This document shows positions 23,436 through 35,380 of a stretch of DNA of 64,000 bases, piece by piece (within the stretch, counting starts at the first letter, position 1; every line of letters begins with the position of its first letter). Under the pieces are notes generated by a model that saw only the letters and a program-made list of their open reading frames with translations, did no database searches and was not told the DNA's origin. The DNA is from Rhexocercosporidium sp. MPI-PUGE-AT-0058 (taxonomy: Eukaryota > Ascomycota > Leotiomycetes > Helotiales), in the NCBI GenBank assembly GCA_020746875.1, contig JAGTJL010000009.1:1798001-1862000 (forward strand), given 5' to 3'. The position numbers were made by a program, and so were the translations under genes.

Positions 23436-25154
23436 TCAAGGGCTGGCCCAACCACCGGCCACGTCAACCCACTCTGCTAGGCAGGAGCCTGACTTTCCTT
23501 CCACATCGACAATGTCGGTGTCGCATCTACATCTGCATCCGACACCGTTCTCCTTGACTGCGTCCCACGAGTCCCAGTACTCGTCTTCTTCTCTCCTTTT
23601 CTTCTCATCTGTGGTAGTAGATTCCAGGAATGGAATACGAGGTAATTGGCGTGCGGGGGCATTTGCAGGGCAATGCTGGATGGTGGTATGTCTGTAACCA
23701 AAGTCTCGGAAGTAATGAATGTCACGAGTGGCGAGTAGTGCTCCAGCAGCAAGTGAATGAATGGGTGCATCTCCCCACTGTAGTTCTATTAGCATGGTCC
23801 AGGTCAAAAATCAACAGGTAGACTTACTCGTTCCATCCAAAATCCTCCGCTGCGATCCATCATTTGGAAGAAGTCTTCATACTCCTTACTCCTGAACCAA
23901 CTGAGTCTCGCAATCTCGAAATTCGACCAGAAATGACACATATTGTATTTCTCTCCCTCCATTGATTCTGGGTCGATATCTGGCAGCGAGGCGCGGGAAG
24001 GGTCGCCACGAAGAATTTCTTCTGGAAGAGAATGCTTGGACTCTTCGGGCTCCTTCTTTTCTTCGGGTTGAGGCTCCACGAACATCTCCCACAGCCCTTG
24101 GGAGGTAAGGTTATTCATTCTCTTGTATGCGGAGGCATAACGGAAAATGTTGGGTACAGTCTCCTTCAGTTCCTTGACCGCAATGGTAAATCCATAGGTC
24201 TTGTTCGTCTCGATCATCTTCAAGAATGGATCACTGTTTCCTGTCAAACGAGCCCAAAAGAATGCGCAGCAGTATGGCTTACTAGGTAATGTCGCAGAAG
24301 TATTTGATCTCTGGCTCCAGACGCCAGTACCATTCGTATTTTTGCAAGAGCTCATGCTTGTAGAAAAATCTGGCCCATGTGTTAGCACATTCTCTACTCT
24401 GTCAAGCAAGTTGTACATACCCTGAGTAGAATCTGCACATGGCGTGGTAACTTTCCATTCCACCGTACATGATGGCAGCGTCTCCCTGCTTGGCGATACC
24501 CTCCTTTGCAACCTTGGGATCAATCCAATCTGGGAATCCCCACATCTTGGGGTCAATGGTGCCGAATTCCACGGTGCCACTTGTATAGTTTTGGATCGTT
24601 TCCTTGAATGTCGAGTTGAACTCCGCATCGTTAAGGAAGACGTATGGGTAATGATACCATCTGTTGAAATGACGCTCGATAGACTTGACGGATTGGATGA
24701 CACCATCCAACTCCTTATTTCTTGCCAACACCACAAATGCTGCATTCGCTCTCGGTTTCGAGGTATCCGGCTCCAGACATCCCGTTACAAAGACCTTATC
24801 ATGGTCTTCACTAATTTTTCTACAAGAATCAAACTCCTTAGCCTATCTGTTGACTTCAATTGGAATGAAGTCTGCTTACCTGATAGCTGGCGGCGCTCCA
24901 GCGGGCATTAAGATCCCAACTCCTGATTTAGGATGTCGTACGAATAGCACCAATATCAATACTACAACGATGCATGGAAACAGTAGAACAACGCCCAGAG
25001 GTATCGAGATGCTCGAATTGCCCTTTAATCGCAACGGCCGCCGGAAGAACGCCAATCTGGAGCTTGTCTTTGGCTTTGTCTTAACCTCGTCGTCCGTAGG
25101 TATGGGCGGCGACGTAGAGGGGATCCTCTTGAGGACTCTCTGTACAAAACCCAT
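23436..25154 (-). CDS. KTR/KRE2-family alpha-1,2-mannosyltransferase (GT15)
   Basis: Five exons, 25154-24880, 24810-24421, 24369-24283, 24233-23828 and 23777-23436, give 499 aa. These Golgi type II membrane enzymes extend N- and O-linked mannan from GDP-mannose. There is a short basic cytoplasmic tail, one membrane anchor (about 52-72, GVVLLFPCIVVVLILVLF), then the luminal domain. It carries the GT15 blocks: AAFVVLARN, YHYPYVFLND, EWYWRLEPEIKYFCD, YNMCHFWSNFEIARL (holding the glutamate placed in the active site of Kre2) and ERWGDAPIHSLAAG. Splicing at 24283/24233 is needed to keep CDITYDPFLK intact. The frame continues upstream of 25154 only from a TTG, so the ATG at 25154 is the start. The C-terminus has a CRCRCD cysteine cluster. 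Confidence 0.93.
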
Positions 25155-26232
25155 TGATGCGGATGAGTTGCGGTTTGTTGGGGAAATGGTCGTTATAGGG
25201 GGTGGTTGCCCCAGGTCGTCAATGGACTCCGCAGAAAGCCGTGGTATTACAACAAGTATTGGAAAGCGCAAGATTGAATCGAAGAGGCACAGAGGGCGTT
25301 AAAAGGACCCTATCGGCTGAGCTGGACGACGCTTGTAACGAATGGATGGAGGAGAATCCCCTCTGGAAAGAAGTACTTTGGTCTGCGATGATGCGTTGGG
25401 TCGAGGAGCCCGCCTTCAGCACACAGCTGGAGGAGACTGATGAGGGTAATAGGGCATTCGATGAGAAGACGGAATGGTCGTTGGACGATGCCTGTGCTGG
25501 GCAGTGAGGTCTGATGGTGCTTTAGGACAGGTCGTTTGTGTGTTTGCTTTGCGATAGGGGAGATGTTCTGGCTCCTCGACAAAATCGGCTAAAAAGTACT
25601 TGGCAGAGCCGCCCCTGCAGCAACAGCCAATGCGACACCAACTTCCGTGGGTCCTGGATTGCGTTGAGATGTCGAATTAAATATATCTACAGGAATGTCT
25701 TTGAAGGAGTGGCTAATGCTCCCGAATAAACAGCTGAATCTGACAGTCTTATAGCCATGGTAGCTAGAAGTTCTCTCGCTATCTATCTGCTCCTGCGAAT
25801 CTCTATGGAAGCACCAGATGCTATTCTGTACCGCTAGACCCGAACCAGGCAAGACTGGAAATTGCCCGTATTAGTTCTCGATATCGGGACGAGGCTGAAT
25901 CCTGCTTTCCTCAATCTTCAAGGCTTCGAGACTTGTTGTCTTATGTCCCTAAAATAGAACTGGCCAGCCAGGCATCAACTCAATGCCAAAGAATTAGGGA
26001 GAATTATCTTTCTTCCCGCCACGCTTTACTCGCAGCAAAAAGCTCTCACGCTCATCGTCATTCCAAGCTGTCAACCGTACGCCAATTCGGCTAGAATAGC
26101 GCTGGTCTTAGAACCTCTCGGGTCCAGCAGGGATGCCAGAACACCAGTACCGATCATAAAAGAACCTCAACTCAACTCGTAACCGCTCAATCTACAAAAT
26201 CCCCAGCTGAACCATCTGTCTCTCTCGCCGCA
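25155..26232. other. Upstream region between the divergent GT15 and DUF4604 genes
   Basis: This 1.08 kb holds both promoters. A plus-strand frame at 25202-25507 lacks an ATG and overlaps the presumed GT15 leader. I see no RNA gene or repeat. Confidence 0.45.
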
Positions 26233-26739
26233 ATGTCCAAAATAACCTCCAAGAATCTTCATTATGACGACAGTCTCCCGCCCTTCCTCGCCCGTCTCAG
26301 AGCAAACAATAATGCTGGTGATGGCAGACACGAGTACACTGTTGCGAGACCCAAGAAAGCGCGGACTGCTGAGGACGAGGCGGAGGATGAGCCAGTTTAT
26401 TTTGATGAGGGGAGTGGAGAGACGTTGACGAAGAGTGAGTGGGAGGCGCGAGAAGCTGTCGAAGAGGATGAGAAGGAGGGAGGAAAGGCCGAGGGCGGAG
26501 TAGAGAGTGCTGTGAAGGGGGAGGAGGGAAAGGACGGCAAGGAGAAGGTTGCTGCCATTGGGGCAAGCAAGAAGAGGAAAGCAGGCAAAGTTGTGGGCGG
26601 AGAGGAAGAGGATGAGATACCTGCGGCCAAAGCGGCCGTGGACAAAATGGCATCAAATCAGCCAGGGAAGAAGGTAGAGAAGGGCAAATCTACCAAGAAG
26701 GGAAAGAAGATCAAGTTGAGCTTCGGAGATGATGAGTGA
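26233..26739 (+). CDS. DUF4604-family small acidic/basic protein
   Basis: Single exon, 168 aa. The N-terminus (SKITSKNLHYDDSLPPFLARLR) is the signature of fungal DUF4604 proteins: an aromatic-Asp element followed by LPPFLARL. The middle is Glu/Lys/Gly rich and disordered. The C-terminus is Lys-rich and ends KKIKLSFGDDE, also typical of the family. The start matches the family and has a CGCAATG context. The biochemical role of DUF4604 is not established; the charge pattern suggests a nuclear or nucleolar location, which is inference. It is divergent from the mannosyltransferase and convergent with TAF14. Confidence 0.8.
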   Translation: MSKITSKNLHYDDSLPPFLARLRANNNAGDGRHEYTVARPKKARTAEDEAEDEPVYFDEGSGETLTKSEWEAREAVEEDEKEGGKAEGGVESAVKGEEGKDGKEKVAAIGASKKRKAGKVVGGEEEDEIPAAKAAVDKMASNQPGKKVEKGKSTKKGKKIKLSFGDDE

Positions 26740-27226
26740 AGCATGCTTTCAGGGTTGGGCGTCTAGGAGGAATGACAATGCATCACAAGGCGCATAGGAG
26801 TAAGGCCACAGTTGGTAGAATTTTGCTTTTAGATACCCCCTGCTGCGAAATATGACACGAAAGCTATGGCATCTCTCGCGCTCAATACCTAAATGCCAGC
26901 GCTATTTGGTATGCCTATTCTTTCCCAGCCAAGTGAGACCCCTCCAGTCATGGTTATGAAGTGTCTTTGAATCCCGCTATCATAGATACAGTCCGTGATG
27001 ATCGCGTACCGCCTTTATACGCCAGCCAGAAAAAGCTCGTGAATGATTAGAAGATCTGTAGAAATCATGCCAGTCAGTCCCCACCCATATCGCAGATAAC
27101 GCCATTTCGTAACCAGAAGACAGCGAAGAAAAGCCCCGTGAACCCAGCCTGCTATGCATGCGAACTCAAATGAGAATTGCAATATAGAAGATTTCGGCGT
27201 GAATCGACCGATGGTACACCTGAGCT
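26740..27226. other. Convergent 3' region between the DUF4604 gene and TAF14
   Basis: This 487 bp is bounded by two stop codons. It contains the 3' UTRs and nothing else I can support. Confidence 0.45.
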
Positions 27227-28155
27227 CTAAGCTCGACCTGCAGCAGACACGAAATCCCACAGCATCTTGACTAAGGTATCCGGTAAGGTGTAGAGGTCGA
27301 CATGAAACTCGCCCTCTGTTAATTTGTCAATTACGTTCCAGAGGAACAGGGCAGCAAGACTTACGCTCAATATCGTTCTTCGTGTATGTATCCTCGGACT
27401 TGTTGTCATGGATCATTTGGACCACATGAAGCAAATCATCCTCATTCAACTTGACCAGAGCCTCCGCCAACTTCTCCATATCCACCGCACCAGATTTCTT
27501 CGACGATGGCTTCTTTTCCTTTTTGCGCCCATTTTCGTCGCCAGGGACAGGACCAGTCTCTTTCAGAGCATTGATGAGCGAAGTATTGGGGTTCTTGAAG
27601 ACAATGACATGCTTAGCCTCATAACGAGGTTTGGCAAAGTTAAGGTCGTGCGCGATGGAATTCTTGCCGCCCTTCTCGGTGGTGTAGAGGTCAATGGTCA
27701 TGTCAAACTCTCCCCAACCCTCGTTTTCGCATCGGAATGGAGCTTCGTGGAAGGCTGCAAACGCATTCAATTAGCAGGCATAGGCCAATCGCAGATATAG
27801 AGACGTACTTTGGACAGGGTTTGCGAATGACGGATGGAGGTTATAGACCACTTTGGTAAAACAGCTGGCAGACTTCTCATTGCCTGCTTCATCAAGAAGG
27901 TAGACCTCAATGTTCCAGCTCTTCATTGGGAAGCCTTCCATATCTGACGGCTTGTCACTGAATTTGGGTATTAGTTACAGCTCTTTCTGCCAGTCTGCCA
28001 TGCTACGTAGAGCTCCACGTACATGTTGCGCTGCTCCGTGACGAGCTTCACGGTCCGCTTGATCTGTTAAGGGTTAGCTATGCTTCACACGATCGAATCC
28101 AGCCCGGTGAAGCTTCTCGAGCTTATATGAAGAGAGCACTCACATCTGCGACCAT
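27227..28155 (-). CDS. TAF14: YEATS-domain transcription subunit TAF14
   Basis: Five exons, 28155-28144, 28063-28023, 27957-27809, 27754-27365 and 27315-27227, give 226 aa. The first coding exon is 12 nt (MVAD) and the second 41 nt. Taf14 reads acylated histone lysines through its YEATS domain and is shared by TFIID, TFIIF, INO80, SWI/SNF and NuA3. The YEATS block runs about 5-125: IKRTVKLVTEQRNI, GFPMKSWNIEVYLLD, FTKVVYNLHPSFANP, QTFHEAPF and EGWGEFDM. A basic linker (KKEKKPSSKK) leads to the C-terminal ET/BET-like domain with LAEALVKLNEDDLLHVV and GEFHVDLYTLPDTLVKMLWDF. Every splice restores a YEATS motif, so the small exons are well supported. Confidence 0.93.
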
Positions 28156-28967
28156 TTTGAAGGTTCTAGTGAGGGTCGTAAGGGTTGAGTCGTGGAGAGA
28201 TAGGTTGGGGGATTTGAAGAAGAGTGCGGAGGTTCATGCGACGCGACAGGGTCGTCTCTCGCGGAAGGTTGGATGGTGGGGTTTAGAGATTCAAGTGGCT
28301 GGCTACGTGAGACTGAGCAACGAGAAGCGCTAGTGCTCCCGCTTGAGTTGTTGCAGGACAATGGCAAATAGTGAAGTTGAGTTTTACCTATTATAGTATT
28401 GCTGAATGTATGGTGAATTGTGACGAAAAGCAGGTGGCTTGCCAGAGCTGAAGTTATTCCCATCTGATTGTGCGAAAACTTAACCCTCTTGAAGGGCAAT
28501 ACAGCAATTTTGCAACTAATATGGCTCTCGTAGGGGGTTTCTGCAGCATATATACATAACCTTACTTCGGGCTCACACGCCCATTCACCATTCGTTCCCA
28601 TGAAATAGAATTCAGAATGGGGGGGACAAAGAGGGTCTGCTATTTAGTCTAACTACAATATCATGCCGCAGCCTTCAGGCTAAAGACAATTCTCAGAATT
28701 CCAGTTCCTCCACCGTCGTCAATCCACGAACCATACTGCCCGGATGAGACCAAGACCACCTTAAATGTCCAGATCCACCTCCGGTGATACCAAAGATTGC
28801 TCGAAAAAGCATCGCGCTTATGGGGGTGTCGATCATGGGAAATGAAGTTGTAAAAGGGGGGGTTTCGTGACTTTCGTGATTTTTGGGGGGTCTATGCTGT
28901 GCTGTGTTGTGTGATGTGCTGCGATCAAATCCAGGGGTGTTCAGAGTCTCAATGCCATGGAATCTGA
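28156..28967. other. Intergenic between TAF14 and RanBP1
   Basis: This 0.8 kb contains the TAF14 promoter and the RanBP1 3' UTR, both for leftward genes. A run of G with GGGGGG tracts lies near 28619-28625 and 28854-28890. No gene was recognised. Confidence 0.45.
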
Positions 28968-29965
28968 TTAAGCGGCCGCGCTGAATAGAGCTTCGTTCTC
29001 CTGCTGAGCCTTGATGAATGCCTCCTTGAAGAGATTGGCGTCTGAAAGATATATTAGCTGCGGAGCTTCAAGTTTGGATCGGGCAAACATACTCTCGGAA
29101 TTGGCAAAACGGATAGCAAGAGTTTGTGCCTCTGGCTCGCCCTCACTAACATCAGCAGCAGCATTCCACACCCAACTGCGGTCACTTCCAACGTTGGGAG
29201 AGAGCTTCATCTCAGGGACAACTAAATTATACCATCAGCATGTACCCCGCACACCCCACTAAGATTGAGAATATACCATAGTGGTTGGCGCAGACCTTCA
29301 AAGTCTTATCTCTTCGCATGACCAATCTAGTCTTGCCGTTCTCCTTGTGCTTCAACAATCTAACATCACCGGTACCGCGCTCCTTCCACTCGTTGGACTC
29401 ACGGACGAACTTGAAGAGCTTTGCGCGCATCTTGAAGGTCTGCTCCTCAAGCTCCTCGTTGGTCTTGGTGTCGACTTTCTCGGTGAGGCGAATGACGGGC
29501 TCGAAATGGACATCCTCGGACTCTGGGGCTTCCTCCTACGCGCAATATGTCAGCCCTTGTTTTGCGTTTGCTTTGTTGCTATTTCGATCTGGATTCCACT
29601 TACCTCTGGGTTCTCCTCAGCTGCGGCAGCCTTCTGTGCCTTTGCAGATCCAGAGTTATCTCCACGGTCTTCGTCCTCAACCTTCTCCTTCTTGGCTCCT
29701 CCTCCGAACATGGAGAACATGTTATCGGCGACGTTAGAAGCGGCGGTCGTGGCGGTTGTGGCAGCAGCAGAAGCTGCGCTGGTGGCCTGTTCAGTCAAGG
29801 TCTACCAAAGTCAGCTTCCCAGCTCAAAATCACATCAAGCTGTAACGAGGGACTGATGGCGCGTACCGCTGGAGTCTCCTTTGGAGCCTCATCCTTTGCC
29901 TCAACCTGGAGGGGTTTCTCAGTGTCTGCTGGAGCAACCTTGGGTTCAGTGCTAGCGTCCGCCAT
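28968..29965 (-). CDS. YRB1: Ran-binding protein 1 (RanBP1/Yrb1)
   Basis: Five exons, 29965-29867, 29801-29604, 29535-29277, 29221-29093 and 29041-28968, join in phase to 252 aa. The protein binds Ran-GTP and stimulates its hydrolysis by RanGAP, releasing export and import complexes in the cytoplasm. The first 100 residues are Ala/Glu/Lys rich and disordered. The RanBP1 domain (about 100-240) shows [65 protein letters not shown] and ETLAIRF-like ALAIRFANS blocks in family order, then [12 protein letters not shown]. The N-terminal extension is longer than in yeast Yrb1, which is common in filamentous fungi. Confidence 0.95.
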
Positions 29966-30849
29966 GTTGATTATCGTAGGTATTGAAATGAGATATGCGG
30001 TGATTTGTGATTTGTGATTTGGAAGGAGTGCGAACTTGACCGAAAGATGTTGTAGATGTAGAAGTGGTGGTCAAGAAATGAGTTGTCCACTAAGCCCCTC
30101 CGCGGTGTGGATGTTTGCACCTAACTTTCCTAACCGAGACTTTTGCTAGCGCGTCTTTTTTTGGAGGGGTCAATAATCAATTTACTTTGGTGAACGCAAT
30201 ATTGCTAATGACATAGAACAATTCTGGACCAGCAAATACTGCGCTTTTTGAGTCCGATACTAACCGTAGTTTCGCTTCAAGAAGCAGATGTTCTCAATAA
30301 TCTGGGGAAATCAGACTCCAAGACCTCAGGCTCAATGGCAGTGGTGCACGCCCAGAAACTTCGGCGCGATCCGCGGATTTTGTTCCTAGAGCAGCCCAGA
30401 GGACTGTAAAGACAATAATTCACTGTCAAAAGCAGATTCGCCTTGAAATTCATATGGCAGCTAAATGGCCAAATCTTAAGAAGGCTGAATTCTGCTGCAA
30501 CGGCTGAGAGTTCAACTAAAGTCCATATTCACATCATCGCAGAAAAATCGCTCTTTTTGAAAAGGGCCATCGTAGTATTTTAGAAGTAAAACGAGAATAG
30601 GCGAGAAAACAACAACAGTCTACTTACTGAGAATAAAATTTTGCTTTTGTCCCTCTCTTTTTCAGTTTACTCATAGAATACTGAGTATAATTGAAATGTT
30701 CTCTACGGCATCGGTATTGCTAGCTTCAAGAGTCACTACAAATGACAAACACGTCTCAATATCCTCCTTAATCCAAGACAGAGACAGATGACTCCCTCTT
30801 TGAGATACGCATCATAAAGTCAAATTGATTTAGAAATATCAACATCATT

Positions 30850-31245
30850 ATGAATACTCATTCACACGATTACTTACGCACCGAAGTCCCTCCAAGTGCA
30901 GAGCAGAGAGCTAGTAACAGCTACTATTCTTATCAATTTCTCACTCGGGATCCTTACACCATACCCCTGGGGTACATAACGCCCTCAAACGAACACTACA
31001 AACTCCAGACCAATGTACCTTACTTTTCTAATTTTCGAAGCCCAGTCTGTAACTCGTCACAGTTCCTACTCATTTACAATATCGTGTGCATGCTCTCTGT
31101 GCTTTTCCCGCTCTACATCATGCCAGTCCTACATGACTTTGAGAAGTACCGAAGGGGAGAGAAGAACGGGGTGTTCCTAAGAAGCGATGACACGCGAAGG
31201 GGTAATTTGGTTATTTTGATTGTCGGCTTTTATTTGAAAGGGTGA
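30850..31245 (+). CDS. Possible orphan membrane-associated ORF (131 aa)
   Basis: Frame from ATG 30850 to a TGA. It has a Tyr/Ser-rich N-terminal half, one hydrophobic segment (FLLIYNIVCMLSVLFPLYIM) and a charged C-terminal part. The last codons run into GGGTGAGC, which looks like a splice donor, so the frame may be an exon of a longer gene. No family is recognised, and base composition does not separate it from the surrounding desert. It may be chance. Confidence 0.25.
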   Translation: MNTHSHDYLRTEVPPSAEQRASNSYYSYQFLTRDPYTIPLGYITPSNEHYKLQTNVPYFSNFRSPVCNSSQFLLIYNIVCMLSVLFPLYIMPVLHDFEKYRRGEKNGVFLRSDDTRRGNLVILIVGFYLKG

Positions 31246-31516
31246 GCGTATCCACTTGGCTATGGATCGATCAAGTAGGGGCGAAGTAAATATAATCAGC
31301 TATAATTGTATTCGAAGGATGTACATCCGTGGAGCCGAGACATGAATTAGTCAGTAAATTTAAAAGTAAGAAGGAAAGTTTCTGAAAGTGAAAGGTTGTG
31401 AATACCTAGGACTGATTTATGGGCTTGCCAGCTTCGATAGGCTGTGAGCGTCGGGAAAATAAATTATCATTTGAGTGACGAAATCTCAAATAGGTATCTT
31501 TGACTAATCAAAAACA

Positions 31517-31747
31517 GAGCAGACTTACCGACCGGACTTCGGACAATTGAGTACTGGTGTAGGATTCAAAGGAGTGGCTGAGATTCAATCATTGAACGGT
31601 GTGGTCTTCAATACAATTGTATCCTTTCGTGGTAGAGCCAGCTGCTCGTTGAAGCTTTATTCAGACGGCAGTTGGGTTAATGATGAAGAGTTCGCTTTAA
31701 ATATGGACGGGGAGCCGTTCGGTCTGATGCCGAGGAGATCCCGATAG
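31517..31747 (+). CDS. Possible 3' exon of an unidentified gene
   Basis: A frame that could open after an acceptor near 31517-31520 (CTAATCAAAAACAG precedes it) reads TYRPDFGQLSTGVGFKGV and VSFRGRASCSLKLYSDGS, then ends at TAG 31747. The amino-acid mix is protein-like, with beta-strand-like alternation, but no ATG exists in the right place. If real, it would need an upstream exon, perhaps the 30850 frame. That junction cannot be fixed from sequence. Confidence 0.2.
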   Translation, partial: EQTYRPDFGQLSTGVGFKGVAEIQSLNGVVFNTIVSFRGRASCSLKLYSDGSWVNDEEFALNMDGEPFGLMPRRSR

Positions 31748-32404
31748 TAATTCCTACAAAAATCAAAAAGAAAAATAAATTGAGGGAAAGAAAAGCACAA
31801 AACAACCGACCAGACATCTGCTGAAGAGCATACTCTAAATAAATTCGAAGGAACCACCAAAAAGCAAAAACTCATGGTGTGTCATCCATTCTTCAGAGCA
31901 ATTAACAAAGCCAACAAGCATGTTCTCTTAATTAAAAATATATCCACTACGAAATTTTATCTTTTTGCCCTCGGCCTCGTCCACAGCCCCGACTTCCAGT
32001 GCCCTAACCGAACCACCAAGCCAGCATATCATAATCATATAAATCTCATGTTTCCCTGAATAGCGAAGATTAAGATAGATATACAGTCAGTTGAGTCAGC
32101 TCATTACTTGCTCCCTGATTTGTTGTAACGCAGTCTTGTTTGCCACCAGCTCAAGCAGGATACCCAATTCCACCAGTAATTGAATTACGGAACGGAAATG
32201 TAAGTACAGCAGTCAGCTTCGGACTAATCTTAGTATGTTCATATTCTGTACTCTGAAGGAGAGCGGCCCCGATATCTCCCTTTTTCCTACTGCCATCCAA
32301 TACCGTTCGCCTGTCTTTTATATTGGTTTATTTCCATTAGATTGAGTCTCAACTTACATCTTCTGCCATATCTGCAAAAAATCAGGACGGTCCTGACGAC
32401 AGTG

Positions 32405-32617
32405 CTATGATGCCTTCCATTGCATGGTCATATCTCGGTCTGCTCTCGCAGTGAATTCCATGCCAACCTCATAATCCTTGATCTCTACGCATAGAATACT
32501 ATCGTCAGATACCGAGGTGTTGGCCTGCCGCAGTGCGGTTTGTGTAATCTTGTGGATATATCGACGATGTCTGCGCGAAAACGAAGGCTTCTCAGAGTTT
32601 CCCTCCAAAGGCGACAT
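32405..32617 (-). CDS. Possible small orphan protein (70 aa)
   Basis: ATG at 32617, stop at 32405. Starts MSPLEGNSEKPSFSRRHRRY, then a polar stretch ending in TARADRDMTMQWKAS. It has no known domain, signal peptide or membrane segment. An overlapping plus-strand frame (32640-32864) also looks protein-like, so at most one of them is likely real. Confidence 0.2.
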   Translation of the reverse strand: MSPLEGNSEKPSFSRRHRRYIHKITQTALRQANTSVSDDSILCVEIKDYEVGMEFTARADRDMTMQWKAS

Positions 32618-34069
32618 TGAGGATTCGAGGTCGACTTCCTACACCAAGAAGACAACAATCGCGATGTGGATATTTCTATCTAGTGATATTATGTTACAAG
32701 ATCCAGCCGCCGGCGGCCATAAACATGTGGAACAGGTCAGCATCTACAATTGGGGTCTCGATGTGATGGATGAAGAACTACCCATGCGCAGTGCATACAA
32801 AGTCTGGTGGGGCGCAAAGGAGGACGCCAAATGTACAGCACTCATATTCAAAGTTCGAGATTAGGCATTCTAGAATGATTTGAATAGCGTCTACTAGTAA
32901 AGAAAGTTACAGTAAGTAGACCAGCAATCCACAGAAGTTGAAGCATCACTCGCCTTCAGACTACAATGACTGTTCACTTATGGTACAGTACATGAAGATA
33001 GGCACAAGCGCATCGTTCCTGCCCTTTTGGCACAAGATTCTCTAGCACAAGATTCTTGGGCTCAAATCCGCGGGATAAAAAAATGTTGAATGGGCACAAA
33101 AATACTATAGGGTGACATTGGCTCCCAACAGAAAAGAGAGCAGGTATTCGGGAGGTCCAAAACGAATCCTCGTGCTCGCGATGACGCTTGGCCATCATAC
33201 CAATTATTTACGTTTTGTCAACATTCTTGCAAGCAATTTTGAAGGATGGGTTTCTAATCCCGGGTACTATGGCTGGGTTTGATACCAACTTGGAGTGTCA
33301 ACGGACCCCAATGGATCCCCAACTGCTGGTAAACTAGGCCCGGTCCTATCGACACAAAAATTCTTATTTGGATACATAAAATAGCTACTGATCTGCTTGG
33401 AGGGCACCTGTAGCGTCTGCTGGGCCCAGCGTCGTTTCCCATAAGAAAGGAAGGAGTGGCTGCACTTATCCACCGGACTACCAAGCCAGGCTTGAGCTAG
33501 CCCACAACAAAGCTTAACTCCCTGGTTAGACCTAAACCTATAGAGTATATGGCGGTGGTCTCGAGGAAGGTTTGGGGAATTCCAAGTGTAGGATGGGGAT
33601 ATGAATCGTCATGTTCCAAAGGGAACCCTCAAAGCAGAGAGAAGAGCCAATGAAAAGGAATGGCCTCGTCTGGAAATGCAATAGATGAACCGAATGAAAG
33701 ATTAAGCTGACGAGAAAGAAACATGTTCACGTCCGGAAATCAAACTGCTATTTATTAATTATTATACCAAGGTAAAAAGTCCACCCTTTGAGTAAAGAAA
33801 GTTGAGTGATTATCAGAAGCTGATAAGCGAGGAGTGGGACAATCAACAACGACATGATCAGCAACCCTCTGACCTGAAGCGCCATCTTTTTTGACATATT
33901 AGTCGGTTAAATCAGCTCATACCTTTTGGCAAATCCAATTCTACAGTAGACAACAGACATATAAACACCCTCAAACCCTCCTTCCGATATAGTAAGTACC
34001 CAGCTTCAGTATTACCACAACCACCCTCCACCCAAATATCAGACAACTTGCCCAGCAAGCTCACATTTT

Positions 34070-35380
34070 CTAGCACATAGCCTTCTCATACTCAACACTA
34101 GCAAAGATAAAAGGTCCAAGCCCCTTCAAATCATTCGTCGACAAGGCAACAGAGACATAATACTATCATCGCCAATCAGCCAAGTTCCTCTCAACCACAC
34201 ACCCAACAAACCGAAAAAAAAAAAATCCAAACTCACATCATAATCGCCCCTCCCACTCAAACTCCCCACACTAACCGTCCCCCTCCAATCCAGACCCCCA
34301 TCCGCATTCCTCCCCACAAACCTTTCCACCATGCTCTCGTACGCGCCAACCGCCGTCTCCAAATACATCTCCCCACTCAAATATCCCATCCGGATCCCCT
34401 TCAGCATAGCATAAATGAACATCGCCGTCCCGCTACTCTCGATATAATTCTTTTCCCGTCCAGGCTGTCCCATAACTAACCACCACATCTTCGATTCCGC
34501 ATCGACGGCCTTCTTGATGGCAGCGATGTTCTCCTCAAGGATAGCTTTCAGTATTGCAACGCCCGGGTGAGAAGAGGGCAGGTAGTCAAGCACATCGACT
34601 ATGGCCATGACGTACCAACCCAGCGCTCTGTTCCAGACTTCTGGACTTGCTCCCGTGGCTTCGTCGGCCCAGACAGCCGTGCGGCTGGAGTCGTAGCCGT
34701 GCTTCAGGAGACCTGTCTGGCTTGTGTTGGAGTTCGCACAGTTGCTGTGCGTGAGGGTGAATTGCCTGATGATATCGTCGAAGGCGGTAACGTTTTCTGG
34801 CTCGTAGTATGCCGTGTGGTGGGCGTAGAAGGGTGATACCATGTATAGGCCATCGAGCCACATCTGGTTGGGGTATGTAGAGCGATGCCAGAAACCGCCT
34901 TCGGGGTTGCGAGGGTTGGTTTGGAGTTGGCTTCTGAGGAGATCCGCGGCGCTTTTGTATTTAGATTCTCCAGTCTCCTTGTTCCTATTTCATGTCAATG
35001 CTCTGCTCATGTCTTGTAAGATCATGGAGTGGGTATTTCACTTACAAGTAGATCAAACTCTCCCCAATCCTCACATCGTCGAGTGTATAATAATCTAAGT
35101 CATAATCATTCAATCCCCCCACAGCCGTAACGACTTGATCCGCACCAGTCTTGATATGATCAAAATACCTAGTATCACCCGTAGCATTATACAACATCTC
35201 CAGAGCTCTCCATCCAACACCATGTTCATAATTGACAAAAGGTGCGCCATTCCTCAATCCAGAAGCATAGTTCCGTAAAAGAATCGTGTCAGCTCCTTGG
35301 ACAGAGAGTCTGGGGTTGGAGCAGTTTCCTGCAGCACTGACAGTCGCAGCCAGGCCGAGAGCAGATATAAATCGCTTCAT
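34070..35380 (-). CDS. Unsaturated rhamnogalacturonyl hydrolase (GH105)
   Basis: Three exons, 35380-35046, 34984-34237 and 34162-34070, give 391 aa. The enzyme removes unsaturated galacturonyl ends left by rhamnogalacturonan lyases during pectin breakdown. The N-terminus MKRFISALGLAATVSAAGNC is a signal peptide, so the protein is secreted. Family blocks: YTLDDVRIGESLIYL, EGGFWHRSTYPNQMWLDGLYM (the region carrying the catalytic Asp), VWNRALGWYVMAIVDVL, NYIESSGTAMFIYAMLKGI and RGDYDYYVSVALSTNDLKG at the end. Length is normal for the family. The last intron contains an A12 run and must be removed to reach the C-terminal strand. It is a single enzyme with no neighbouring pectinase genes visible. 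Confidence 0.93.

Larger units (their letters stand above)
29966..34069. other. AT-rich 4.1 kb gene desert with weak orphan frames
   Basis: This is the longest stretch without a confident gene. The left end is the RanBP1 promoter. Three places read somewhat like coding sequence and are listed separately (30850, about 31520, 32405). The rest has frequent stops and AT-rich segments. I recognise no transposase, reverse transcriptase, terminal repeat or RNA gene. Confidence 0.5.

Noticed and set aside
25155..25271. Longer start for the GT15 mannosyltransferase
   Set aside because: The upstream start is TTG, not ATG. The ATG at 25154 gives a normal type II topology.
25202..25507. Plus-strand 101-codon frame upstream of the mannosyltransferase
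   Set aside because: No ATG, no family, and it overlaps the GT15 promoter and leader.
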